Below, piece by piece: positions 36,629 through 47,900 of a stretch of DNA of 64,000 nucleotides. The notes under the pieces are model-generated. The model was not told the DNA's origin, made no database searches, and was given only the letters and a program-made list of their open reading frames with translations. The DNA is from Hoeflea_A sp965228435 (GTDB taxonomy: Bacteria; Pseudomonadota; Alphaproteobacteria; Rhizobiales; Rhizobiaceae): contig OZ245818.1 in the NCBI GenBank assembly GCA_965228435.1, forward strand, positions 6,324,001-6,388,000. The letters are read 5' to 3'. Each line of letters begins with the position of its first letter. Positions within the stretch are counted from its first letter, which is position 1. The translations under genes and the position numbers were made by a program.

Positions 36629-37033
36629 ATGATAGGCAGATTGAACCACGTAGCCATTGCCGTGCCTGATCTGGAGGTCGCTGCGGCCCGTTACAGAGAT
36701 GCATTGGGCGCCGATGTGTCGGATCCTCAGAGCCTTCCCGAGCATGGGGTGCGCGTTGTTTTTGTCGAGCTTGGGAACACAAAGGTCGAGCTTCTTGAAC
36801 CCTTGGGCGATGAATCACCGATTGCGGCTTTCCTGACCAAGAACCCGGCTGGTGGAATGCATCATATCTGCTACGAAGTCGACGACATCGCCACCGCTCG
36901 CGACAGGTTGTTGGCCGATGGCTCACGGGTTCTCGGCGACGGAGAGCCGAAGACGGGCGCACACGGTAAGCCGGTTCTGTTTTTGCATCCCAAGGACTTC
37001 TGCGGGACACTGGTGGAACTGGAAGAGGTCTGA
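36629..37033 (+). CDS. mce: Methylmalonyl-CoA epimerase
   Basis: 134-residue vicinal-oxygen-chelate enzyme that interconverts the 2R and 2S forms of methylmalonyl-CoA in propionyl-CoA degradation. Seen: LNHVAIAVPDLE (first metal His), FLTKNPAGGMHHICYEVDD (second) and LHPKDFCGTLVELEE (Glu ligand). It follows rnj by 22 bases in the same run of genes. Confidence 0.93.
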   Translation: MIGRLNHVAIAVPDLEVAAARYRDALGADVSDPQSLPEHGVRVVFVELGNTKVELLEPLGDESPIAAFLTKNPAGGMHHICYEVDDIATARDRLLADGSRVLGDGEPKTGAHGKPVLFLHPKDFCGTLVELEEV

Positions 37034-37045
37034 TCAGAGAACGCC

Positions 37046-37321
37046 ATGAGCCCGCTGACCGGATTTGCCATCTACTTCATCATCTGGTGGATCACACTGT
37101 TCGCTGTGCTGCCGATCGGCGTGCGCACGCAGCACGAAGAAGAGAACGTGACCCTCGGGACCACAGAGAGCGCCCCGCTCAGGTTCAACATGAAGCGAAA
37201 GCTAGTGCTGACGAGTCTGGTGTCCGCCGTCATATTCGGAATTTACGTTGTGCTCACTGAAGTGCTCGGACTATCTGTCGATTCCATTCCGCGCATCGTG
37301 CCGGACATGTCCTCAACCTGA
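37046..37321 (+). CDS. DUF1467 family membrane protein
   Basis: 91 residues with two transmembrane segments (about 5-27 and 52-75) separated by a polar loop containing GVRTQHEEENVTLGTTESAP. It matches the DUF1467 family, common in Alphaproteobacteria and typically next to mce and proS as here. Function unknown. The terminal gene of the nuo-to-mce run, convergent with the acetyltransferase gene (6 bases between ends). Confidence 0.88.
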   Translation: MSPLTGFAIYFIIWWITLFAVLPIGVRTQHEEENVTLGTTESAPLRFNMKRKLVLTSLVSAVIFGIYVVLTEVLGLSVDSIPRIVPDMSST

Positions 37322-37327
37322 TACCAC

Positions 37328-37777
37328 TCACGGCAGGCGTTTCAGGAAATACACCCGATCGAAACCGTCTTCACGACGGCGCTCGGTCTCCTGGTATCCC
37401 AAAGCCCGATAAAGCTCGAGGTTCTCCTGCATGAGGACATTCGTGTAAAGGCTGACACCTATCAGCTTGCTGCGGACTGCTTCCCGTTCAACCAGATCCA
37501 TCAGTTGACGACCGTACCCGCGCCCTTGCATTGATGGGTCTATGGCAACGTTTTCGAGAAACATCTGATCGCCCTGCGGGTAGAATACGGCGTAGCCGCA
37601 AGGCCCGTTGTGGTCCTCCAGGACCCAGATACGACGCTGGCGGATCTGTTCTTCGAAGTCGGCAACCATCGGGGCGGGTTCCCGGCCGATGCGTTCGACG
37701 TATTTTTGGTAGGCATGCCGTGCACAGTGACGGATTGCATCAGCGTCTTTTGGCTGGGCAAGACGCAGCTCCGGCAT
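37328..37777 (-). CDS. GNAT-family N-acetyltransferase
   Basis: 149 residues with the GCN5-related fold. Seen: the acetyl-CoA pyrophosphate loop in VAIDPSMQGRGYGRQLM (residues ~77-93) and the C-terminal YRALGYQETERR with the conserved tyrosine region. Substrate unknown. Single gene on the minus strand. Confidence 0.88.
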   Translation of the reverse strand: MPELRLAQPKDADAIRHCARHAYQKYVERIGREPAPMVADFEEQIRQRRIWVLEDHNGPCGYAVFYPQGDQMFLENVAIDPSMQGRGYGRQLMDLVEREAVRSKLIGVSLYTNVLMQENLELYRALGYQETERRREDGFDRVYFLKRLP

Positions 37778-37835
37778 GATACTCTCCTGAAATGTTCTGA
37801 CAGCGGATGTCTTGAGAAAGGCTTTTTCAAATGGG

Positions 37836-37863
37836 CAAAAAAAAACAAGGCTTGAAGGCCTTG
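37836..37863 (-). terminator. Strong intrinsic terminator of a minus-strand transcript with no assigned gene
   Basis: CAAGGC (37846-37851) pairs with GCCTTG (37858-37863) across a 6-base loop; on the minus strand it is followed directly by nine T residues. It lies upstream of the acetyltransferase gene and points leftward, so it must end a transcript starting in the proS-side intergenic region. Confidence 0.85.
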
Positions 37864-37996
37864 CTTTCAGGTATCGCGTCGATCATTTGACCGGGTTTAC
37901 CCCGGCGGCTGCAGGTCTAGCCGCGCCTTAGATCCATCCTCCCAAGACTTGACCGCGAAGCGGACAGAGATCGTTGCCTCTGCCTCGTTATGATGG
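37836..37996 (-). ncRNA. Candidate trans-acting small RNA (possibly alpha-r9-like)
   Basis: A minus-strand transcription unit without a plausible protein. Seen in order from the 5' side: CCGC/GCGG mini-hairpin (37953-37963), GCGGCT-N8-AGCCGC hairpin (37905-37924), CCGGG-N5-CCCGG hairpin (37891-37905, sharing one base with the previous), then the terminator. A possible promoter is GTGACA-N16-CTAGTT (minus, about 38003-38030), giving about 160 nucleotides. The size, several-stem-loop architecture and position beside proS recall the rhizobial alpha-r9 (Smr9C) family as I remember it; I could not compare sequences. The 5' end is uncertain by tens of bases. Confidence 0.6.
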
Positions 37997-38263
37997 GCGG
38001 GAAACTAGCCGATTGTTTTGCCCGTGTCACCAGCAAAAGTGACATTTTTGTCTCTGTCGAGCTTTTTTTCGTAGCATTTCTGATTGTGAAACTTGCCCCG
38101 GCCGTATTTCGCCTTTGCCTGGGTCGCGCTGCGGTTCGAGAACCGTTGGCGTGCGGGGCTTGCGTGCCTTTCATTATCGGAGCGAAGCAGTTATGACAAC
38201 GGAAAATTTATCGCGTTTTCGCCTGATTCCTCCGCTAGGCGAGCTTTATCACCGGATGTAAAA

Positions 38264-39592
38264 ATGCGCCTGTCCCGCTACTTCCTGCCGATTCTGAAGG
38301 AAAACCCCAAGGAAGCGGAAATCGTCTCCCATCGGCTGATGCTGAGGGCGGGGATGATCCGCCAGCAGTCAGCCGGGATCTATTCCTGGCTGCCGTTGGG
38401 CAAACGCGTTCTGGAGAAGGTCAACGCGATTATCCGCGAAGAGCAAAACCGCGCCGGCGCCATCGAGATTTTGATGCCGACAATTCAGTCGGCCGAACTC
38501 TGGCAGGAGAGTGGTCGCTATGATGATTACGGCAAGGAGATGTTGCGCATTGCCGACCGGCAGGACCGGCCGATGCTTTACGGTCCGACCAACGAGGAAA
38601 TGGTCACCGACATCTTCCGCAGCTATGTGCGTTCCTATCGCGATCTGCCGCTGAATCTCTATCATATCCAGTTGAAGTTCCGTGATGAGATCCGGCCGCG
38701 CTTCGGGACGATGCGGTCCCGGGAATTTCTGATGAAGGATGCCTATTCCTTCGATATCGACCAGGAAGAGGCGCGCAAATCCTATAACCGGATGTTCGTA
38801 GCCTATCTGCGGACGTTCCACCGCATGGGCCTGCAGTCGATTCCGATGCGCGCAGATACCGGACCGATCGGCGGCGATCTTAGCCACGAGTTCATCATTC
38901 TGGCGGATACGGGCGAGTCGGAGGTCTTCTGTCACAAGGAGTATCTCGAGTATGACGTGCCCGGTGTCGATACAGACTTCTGGGATCCGGAAGGCTTGCA
39001 GAGCATTGTCGACAAATGGACGGCACTTTATGCCGCCACCTCCGAAATGCACGATGCGGATGCTTTCGATCAGGTGGCCGAGACTGACAGGCTATCTGCT
39101 CGCGGGATCGAGGTGGGGCACATTTTCTACTTCGGCACAAAGTACTCCGAACCCATGAATGCCTCCGTCACCGGGCCGGACGGCAAGGAGCATACCGTGC
39201 ATATGGGGTCCTATGGCATCGGTCCGACGCGGCTGGTACCTGCGATCATCGAAGCGTCCCACGACGACAACGGAATCATCTGGCCGGCCAGCGTCGCACC
39301 GTTCGACCTCAGTCTGATCAACATGAAAGTTGGAGATGCGGCCTGCGACGCGGCTTGCGAGAAACTCTATGCCGAGCTGACAGCTGCGGGCATGGATGTT
39401 CTCTATGACGACCGTGACGAACGGGCCGGTGTGAAATTTGCCACCGCCGACCTGATCGGTCTGCCTTACCAGGTTGTGGTGGGGCCGCGATCGATCGCTT
39501 CCGGCGAGGTGGAAATCAAGGATCGCCGCAGCGGCGACCGACAGACCATTCCGCTTGAAGCGGCAATCAACAAGCTGACCGAAGGTAGCTAA
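38264..39592 (+). CDS. proS: Prolyl-tRNA synthetase (short alphaproteobacterial type)
   Basis: 442-residue class II synthetase. Seen: MRLSRYFLPILKENPKEAEI, motif 1 region RAGMIRQQSAGIYSWLPLG, motif 2 LKFRDEIRPRFGTMRSREF, motif 3 MGSYGIGPTRLV, and the anticodon-binding domain VLYDDRDERAGVKFATADLIG (partial, positions ~380 on). It lacks the ~180-residue INS editing domain of E. coli ProS, as expected for alphaproteobacteria. ATG 38264 fits the family N-terminus. lolC follows after 9 bases. Confidence 0.96.
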   Translation: MRLSRYFLPILKENPKEAEIVSHRLMLRAGMIRQQSAGIYSWLPLGKRVLEKVNAIIREEQNRAGAIEILMPTIQSAELWQESGRYDDYGKEMLRIADRQDRPMLYGPTNEEMVTDIFRSYVRSYRDLPLNLYHIQLKFRDEIRPRFGTMRSREFLMKDAYSFDIDQEEARKSYNRMFVAYLRTFHRMGLQSIPMRADTGPIGGDLSHEFIILADTGESEVFCHKEYLEYDVPGVDTDFWDPEGLQSIVDKWTALYAATSEMHDADAFDQVAETDRLSARGIEVGHIFYFGTKYSEPMNASVTGPDGKEHTVHMGSYGIGPTRLVPAIIEASHDDNGIIWPASVAPFDLSLINMKVGDAACDAACEKLYAELTAAGMDVLYDDRDERAGVKFATADLIGLPYQVVVGPRSIASGEVEIKDRRSGDRQTIPLEAAINKLTEGS

Positions 39593-39601
39593 GGAGCGGC
39601 G

Positions 39602-40921
39602 ATGGGCAGCGACATCGCAGAAGCAGGCAAAGTGGCGCCAAAGACGGAGGCGGACCGCAAAAAAACCGGTGGTGCTTTCGGGCCGTTCGAACGCATGGTC
39701 GCCTGGCGCTACCTGCGGTCTCGCCGTAAGGAAGCCTTCATTTCGGTCATCGCCGGATTTTCCTTCGTCGGCATCATGCTGGGCGTTGCGACGCTGATCA
39801 TCGTCATGGCCGTCATGAACGGATTTCGTGCCGAATTGATCGACCGAATCCTCGGCGTCAATGGCCACATGATCGTACAGCCCATCGACGAGCCATTTCG
39901 CGATTATGATGCTTTGGCCAAGAAGCTGGCGGCCATCGAAGGGGTGCGCGCTGCGATACCGCTCGTCGACGGCCAGACTTTGGCGTCCGGATACCGCGAT
40001 GTCGGTACCGGGGCCTTGGTTCGCGGCATTCGTACCGAAGACCTGCCAAAGCTGGGCGGCGTTTCCGACAACATCCTCTCCGGTGACCTGGTTGGTTTTG
40101 CTGCGGGAGAAGGCCTTGCCGTGGGATCCCGGCTTGCGGCCCACCTGGGCCTTACGGTGGGCGACAGCGTGCAGCTGATCTCGCCGGAGGGTGACGTGAC
40201 GCCGCTGGGTGTCACGCCACGAACCAAATACTATCCGGTGTCGGCAATCTTCGAGATCGGCATGTCGGAATATGATGCGTCGATGATCTTCATGCCATTG
40301 GAGGAGGCACAGCTCTACTTCAATGCCGAAGGGCTGGTTCAGTCGATCGAGCTTTTTGTCGATGACCCGGACAGCGTCGACGCACTGCGTCCACTCATCG
40401 AGGAGGCGGCGGACCGGCAGATCTACATTTCCGATTGGCGGCAGCAAAACCGCACCTTTTTCTCGGCGCTGGAAGTCGAACGCAATGTGATGTTCATGAT
40501 CCTGACCCTGATCGTGCTCGTCGCCGCACTGAACATCATTTCGGGTCTGATCATGCTGGTGAAGGACAAGGGTCGCGACATCGCAATCCTCCGCACCATG
40601 GGTGCCACCTCCGGATCGGTATTGCGGATCTTCTTCATGACCGGTGCTGCAATCGGCGTCACGGGGACGATTGCCGGTGTGGTGCTTGGCGTCATTGTCT
40701 GTCTCAATGTCGAATCGATCCGGCAATTTTTCTCGTGGTTATCCGGGACGACACTGTTCAATCCGGAACTCTATTTCCTCAGCCAATTGCCGGCGAAAAT
40801 GGACCCTGGCGAGACTGTCGCCGTTATATTCATGGCCATCGGGTTGTCCTTCCTTGCGACGCTCTTTCCGGCGTGGCGCGCTTCGCGGCTCGATCCGGTC
40901 GATGCCCTTCGTTACGAGTAG
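39602..40921 (+). CDS. lolC: Lipoprotein-releasing ABC transporter permease LolC/LolE
   Basis: 439-residue inner-membrane permease of the LolCDE-type complex that extracts outer-membrane lipoproteins from the inner membrane. Seen: a cytoplasmic N-terminus, one transmembrane helix after WRYLRSRRKEAFISVIAGFS, a large periplasmic domain (~60-275), and three C-terminal helices of the FtsX type including LRTMGATSGSVLRIFF. Only one permease gene is present, so the complex is probably a homodimer. Confidence 0.93.
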   Translation: MGSDIAEAGKVAPKTEADRKKTGGAFGPFERMVAWRYLRSRRKEAFISVIAGFSFVGIMLGVATLIIVMAVMNGFRAELIDRILGVNGHMIVQPIDEPFRDYDALAKKLAAIEGVRAAIPLVDGQTLASGYRDVGTGALVRGIRTEDLPKLGGVSDNILSGDLVGFAAGEGLAVGSRLAAHLGLTVGDSVQLISPEGDVTPLGVTPRTKYYPVSAIFEIGMSEYDASMIFMPLEEAQLYFNAEGLVQSIELFVDDPDSVDALRPLIEEAADRQIYISDWRQQNRTFFSALEVERNVMFMILTLIVLVAALNIISGLIMLVKDKGRDIAILRTMGATSGSVLRIFFMTGAAIGVTGTIAGVVLGVIVCLNVESIRQFFSWLSGTTLFNPELYFLSQLPAKMDPGETVAVIFMAIGLSFLATLFPAWRASRLDPVDALRYE

Positions 40922-40933
40922 GTCTTTTCCCAA

Positions 40934-41614
40934 ATGAGCGACATGGTCTTGCAGCTTGAGCAGGTGCAGCAGAGTTATGAGCAGGGAGACAACGTTCTTT
41001 CGATCCTCAAGGGGGCGGATTTCACTCTGAAGAAGGGTGAAACCGTCGCGCTTGTCGCGCCGTCGGGAGCTGGCAAATCCACGCTCCTTCACGTGGCGGG
41101 GCTGCTTGAAAAGCCGAAAGGCGGAGAAGTCTATGTCGGAGGGCGGGCGAGTGGCGACCTGGCGGACGATGCTCGCACCGAAATGCGCCGCCAGGACATC
41201 GGCTTCGTCTACCAGTTTCACCACTTGCTGCCGGAGTTTACGGCGGTTGAGAATGTGATGATGCCGCAGCTCATTGCGGGACTGTCCGGAAGCGAGGCAA
41301 AGCAGCGGGCGATGCAACTTCTCGACTATTTGCGCGTCGGCCATCGCGCCGACCATCGCCCGGCGGAATTGTCTGGCGGTGAACAGCAGCGCGTCGCCAT
41401 AGCTCGCTCTGTCGCCAACGCCCCCTTGTTGCTGTTGGCCGACGAGCCCACAGGCAATCTCGATCCTGAGACTGCCGGCTACGTATTCGAAGCGCTTGAG
41501 GCGTTGGTTCGTCAGTCGGGTCTGTCGGCTCTGATTGCCACGCACAACCACGACATCGCATCGCTGATGGACAGGCGGGTGACCCTGCAAGAGGGCAAAG
41601 TCGTATCTATCTAG
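40934..41614 (+). CDS. lolD: Lipoprotein-releasing ABC transporter ATPase LolD
   Basis: 226-residue ABC ATPase that powers the LolC-type permease. Seen: Walker A APSGAGKSTLL, the signature LSGGEQQRVAIARS, Walker B LLLADEPTGNLD and switch His in IATHNHD. It follows lolC by 12 bases. Confidence 0.95.
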   Translation: MSDMVLQLEQVQQSYEQGDNVLSILKGADFTLKKGETVALVAPSGAGKSTLLHVAGLLEKPKGGEVYVGGRASGDLADDARTEMRRQDIGFVYQFHHLLPEFTAVENVMMPQLIAGLSGSEAKQRAMQLLDYLRVGHRADHRPAELSGGEQQRVAIARSVANAPLLLLADEPTGNLDPETAGYVFEALEALVRQSGLSALIATHNHDIASLMDRRVTLQEGKVVSI

Positions 41615-41618
41615 CGGC

Positions 41619-42317
41619 CTATTGCTGGTCGGGGCTGGGCGACGGATCGAGCCGGTAATGGCCGGTGATCTCGAATGAAAAGAGAATGTCCTGCAGCCGT
41701 GTCCCTGCGCCAATATTGTGAACGATGAGCGGCCGTTGCCCATCTATGGTCGGATGATCCGTCACAATTCCGATGTGGTCCAGATTGCCCGGCAGTTTCC
41801 ACGTAACCAGATCTCCTGGCCGGTAGTCGGTCGCCCTGGCGGAAACCGGCAATGACAGTCCCTTTCGCTCAAAGTAACGGCGCAGGTTGGGTACGCGTCG
41901 ATGGTCAATGTTGGAATCGGGGCGCTTGAGTCCCCAGCGGGCAGGGTAGGACCCGAAGGCCGAATTCATGTCGCGATTGACCAGCTGCTGCAAATCGATG
42001 CCGTGGGCATCGCGTAAAGCGCGGATGACGACGTCCGTGCAGACACCGCGCTCGCGCGGAACATCTCCCCCCGGAAATTCAAGTCGTGCATAGGCCGGGT
42101 CGTAAGTGACCGTCACACCGATCTGCTGGTTCGCGGCGCCGACAAGTCGTTTCGCCCATGGAGTTGGCTCGACAAACGGTTCAGCCGCAGGGGCAGGTGG
42201 CGACGCCAGGGATGCGGTGGCCAATTGCCACCCGATGGTCCAGTGATGACGCGGGACGAAACCGACGGCAGCAATCGCTGCAACAGTGGTCACTGAAAAT
42301 ATGGCTTGCCGCTTCAT
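41619..42317 (-). CDS. DUF1287 family exported protein (NlpC/P60-like)
   Basis: 232 residues beginning with a hydrophobic signal or anchor segment (MKRQAIFSVTTVAAIAAVGF). Seen: GVCTDVVIRALRDA with a candidate nucleophilic cysteine, and the downstream GDLVTWKLPGNLDHIGIVTD with the histidine expected of a cysteine-peptidase-like fold. DUF1287 proteins are presumed periplasmic and possibly act on cell wall; no substrate is known to me. The start at 42317 is chosen over 42407 because the signal peptide begins there. Convergent with lolD (4 bases between ends). Confidence 0.82.
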   Translation of the reverse strand: MKRQAIFSVTTVAAIAAVGFVPRHHWTIGWQLATASLASPPAPAAEPFVEPTPWAKRLVGAANQQIGVTVTYDPAYARLEFPGGDVPRERGVCTDVVIRALRDAHGIDLQQLVNRDMNSAFGSYPARWGLKRPDSNIDHRRVPNLRRYFERKGLSLPVSARATDYRPGDLVTWKLPGNLDHIGIVTDHPTIDGQRPLIVHNIGAGTRLQDILFSFEITGHYRLDPSPSPDQQ

Positions 42318-42465
42318 GGCGCGTCCCTCCGATGCCAAATACCCTTGTTCGGATTTCCGCCCGTTTTGTGGCCACGTCGATCGATGCAGGAACAAGATCC
42401 GCCGCACATTCGTTAACGGCGGGCGGACCGGCTTAAGGCCATCTTAAGGATGCTGTGTATTCCGC

Positions 42466-42494
42466 TTGACTCGTGAACGTTAGAAGAACAAAAT
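42466..42494 (+). promoter_or_regulatory. Promoter for the 28-codon ORF
   Basis: TTGACT (42466-42471), 17-base spacer, CAAAAT (42489-42494), about 30 bases before the ORF's start codon. Confidence 0.5.
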
Positions 42495-42523
42495 AAAAAC
42501 ATTGACGGAAAAAGGAGGAACAA

Positions 42524-42610
42524 ATGTCGGACATAGCCAAAGATTGCGCAGCCTTCGCTTCACTCGTGATGTTCGTCGCCAGTGTATCTGTTTTCATGAT
42601 GGCGCTTTGA
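42524..42610 (+). CDS. Putative 28-residue membrane peptide
   Basis: ATG at 42524 to TGA at 42610. It encodes 28 residues: a short polar head (MSDIAKDCAA) followed by one hydrophobic stretch (FASLVMFVASVSVFMMAL, residues 11-28) that could just span a membrane. The ribosome site is near-ideal: AAAGGAGGAA at 42511-42520, 3 bases before the ATG. A promoter-like pair lies upstream. I know of no named family. A stand-alone single-pass peptide of this size often regulates a membrane protein, but that is inference. Confidence 0.6.
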   Translation: MSDIAKDCAAFASLVMFVASVSVFMMAL

Positions 42611-42622
42611 CGCCTACAGGAC

Positions 42623-43786
42623 CTATGCGGCGCCGGATCCTTTCGATCGCCGCATGAATTCTTCCAGGCCATAAACCAGCAACCCCGCCGCCAATCCCCA
42701 GAACGCCGATGCGATACCGAAGGCTGAAAGGGTAGATGCCGTCACTGCAAATGTGGTGATGGCAGCAAACCGATTTTGGTCTTCGGCCATGGCGCCGCTG
42801 AGCGCTGAAGCCAGCGGGCCGATCAGGGCAACACCCGCGACCGTTGCGACAAGCGCCATGGGAAAGCTCGCAAACAGTGCCACCAACGAAGCGCCGAACA
42901 CCGCCAGCACGACGTAACCAGCAGCATAGAATGGCCCTGTCAGCCAGCGCTTTTCGCGATCCGGATGGGCGTCGGGTCCGGTGCAGATCGACGCGGTGAT
43001 GGCTGCAAGGTTGGTGGTATGAGAGCCGGCGCCGGCGGTCAGCAGCGATGCAATTCCGGTGACCCCGAGAATCGACCGTGTTGGCGGTTCGTAGCCAGCC
43101 GATTTGAGCACGGCAAATCCGGGCAGGTTCTGCGAGGCCATGGTAACGAGGTAGAGCGGCACTCCCATGCCGAGGAGAGTCGTCAGATCGAACTGCGGCG
43201 TGATCCAGACGAAACTGGAGAAATGAAGCTCGCCGATCGGCTTCACCATGCCCAGCAAATAGGCCAACGCAATCCCGCCGAAGAGCACCGCGAGCACAGC
43301 CCAAATTGGTGAAATCAGCCGGACGACCGCGAACAGCAAAAGCAAAGGCAAAACGAGGTGCGGGGCTTCGTGCAGATGATCAAAGACTGCCAATACGAAG
43401 CTTAGCAGCACGCCGGCAAGCATGGCCGAGGCCACCGCTGTTGGAATGCGGGATATCAGCGTCGCCAACGGCCGGAAGGCTGCCGTTATGAGGATCAGAA
43501 CAGCGGCGAGGAAGAACGCGCCGACGGCCTTTTCGATAGTGTCGCCGCTCGTCGCTGCGATCAATGCCGCACCAGGGGTAGACCAGGCGGCCACGATTGG
43601 CATGCGGTGGCGCAGGCTGAGGTAAGCAGTGGATGCAGCGGTAGCGAGGCACAACGCTGCGATCCAGGAGGACGTCTGGGCCGCATTGGCGCCTACGGCG
43701 TGGGCTGCGGCCAGCACGATGGTGACTGCGCTGCCAAAACCCACCAACACGGCAACAAGTGCAGAAATGACGACGGATGCGCGCAT
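42623..43786 (-). CDS. BenE-family transporter
   Basis: 387-residue inner-membrane protein with 10-12 transmembrane helices of the benzoate/H+ symporter family. Seen: WIAALCLATAASTAYLSLRHRMPIVAAWSTPG in the N-terminal half (residues ~42-73) and TAGAGSHTTNLAAITASICTG, the family's characteristic loop. No benzoate catabolic genes are nearby, so the substrate may differ. Convergent with the 28-codon ORF (12 bases apart). Confidence 0.87.
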   Translation of the reverse strand: MRASVVISALVAVLVGFGSAVTIVLAAAHAVGANAAQTSSWIAALCLATAASTAYLSLRHRMPIVAAWSTPGAALIAATSGDTIEKAVGAFFLAAVLILITAAFRPLATLISRIPTAVASAMLAGVLLSFVLAVFDHLHEAPHLVLPLLLLFAVVRLISPIWAVLAVLFGGIALAYLLGMVKPIGELHFSSFVWITPQFDLTTLLGMGVPLYLVTMASQNLPGFAVLKSAGYEPPTRSILGVTGIASLLTAGAGSHTTNLAAITASICTGPDAHPDREKRWLTGPFYAAGYVVLAVFGASLVALFASFPMALVATVAGVALIGPLASALSGAMAEDQNRFAAITTFAVTASTLSAFGIASAFWGLAAGLLVYGLEEFMRRSKGSGAA

Positions 43787-43953
43787 CGATTCCCCCTCGG
43801 CCTGACGCTATTCCCTTTGTCGACGCGCGGCCAGTGCTATCCGTCCACAGCCAGTTGGGTGATTGGACAATTACTCTGATGACTTGCTTGTTTTGACGCG
43901 ACACACTGTGTTGATTCCAACCATGCGTCGCGAAAACCAATACGGGAGAGAGA

Positions 43954-47445
<3,492 letters not shown>

Positions 47446-47492
47446 TTAACTGCCCGCATGAGGTGACTTCCCATGCCGGAGGTATTGAGTTC

Positions 47493-47897
47493 ATGTCCAC
47501 CGTAAGTCGACCGTACGATCCTGAGGCCGACCCCCGCGTCAAGGCAGTTTTCGATGATATTCGCGAAACCCGCGGCAGCGATTTCGTCAATGAACTCTGG
47601 GCCTACCTCGCCTTTGATCCGGAACTGCTGGAACAGGTATGGCGCGATGTGAAATCGGTCATGGCTGCTCCGTCGGCGCTCGATCCGAAAACCAAGGAAA
47701 TGATCTATATTGCTGTTTCGATTGCGAATTCATGCAGCTACTGTGTTCATTCTCATACCGCAGCGGCTCGCGCCAAAGGCATGACGGATGTCGAGCACGC
47801 CGATCTTCTTCGGGTCGTCTCAACGGCGGCTCGGACCAACGCATTGTTGAACGGATTGCAAGTTCCGGTCGACGCACCATTCAATAAGGAAAGATAG
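47493..47897 (+). CDS. Carboxymuconolactone decarboxylase family / AhpD-like protein
   Basis: 134 residues with the CMD fold. Seen: CSYCVHSHTAAARAKGM, the CxxC-H motif of AhpD-like thiol proteins (peroxidase-reducing or alkylhydroperoxidase activity). It lies 3 bases upstream of a quinone oxidoreductase gene, suggesting a small redox unit. ATG 47493 is chosen (GGAGG upstream at 47478-47482), since an in-frame GTG at 47463 adds non-family residues. Confidence 0.85.
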   Translation: MSTVSRPYDPEADPRVKAVFDDIRETRGSDFVNELWAYLAFDPELLEQVWRDVKSVMAAPSALDPKTKEMIYIAVSIANSCSYCVHSHTAAARAKGMTDVEHADLLRVVSTAARTNALLNGLQVPVDAPFNKER

Positions 47898-47900
47898 CTG

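Larger units (their letters stand above)
37778..38263. other. Intergenic region between the acetyltransferase and proS (486 bases)
   Basis: Left part: acetyltransferase leader, then the terminator and candidate small RNA on the minus strand. Middle: TGTCAC-N8-GTGACA dyad (38025-38044), overlapping the candidate small-RNA -35. Right part (38045-38263): proS upstream region with two T-runs; no clear promoter pair and no credible ORF. In-frame codons upstream of the proS ATG are open to 38093 but not family-like. Confidence 0.55.
42318..42622. other. Intergenic region between DUF1287 and benE-like gene (305 bases)
   Basis: Left third: promoter side of the DUF1287 gene. Right two thirds: a plus-strand promoter-like pair at 42466-42494, a strong ribosome binding site and a 28-codon ORF, listed separately. 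Confidence 0.6.

Noticed and set aside
37917..38174. An 85-codon minus-strand frame in the proS upstream region
   Set aside because: Arg/Ser-rich composition, no ribosome site, and it covers the hairpins of the candidate small RNA; the RNA reading explains the terminator better.
39092..40726. A 544-codon minus-strand open frame across proS and lolC
   Set aside because: Antisense shadow of two conserved genes, rich in His/Asp/Arg typical of reverse-complement reading.
13119..43910. Shared motif GCGACACA(T/C)TGTG upstream of lon (13119-13131) and dnaE (43898-43910)
   Set aside because: A 12-of-13 match between two places in 64 kb is expected by chance many times over; no further copies or consistent spacing were seen.
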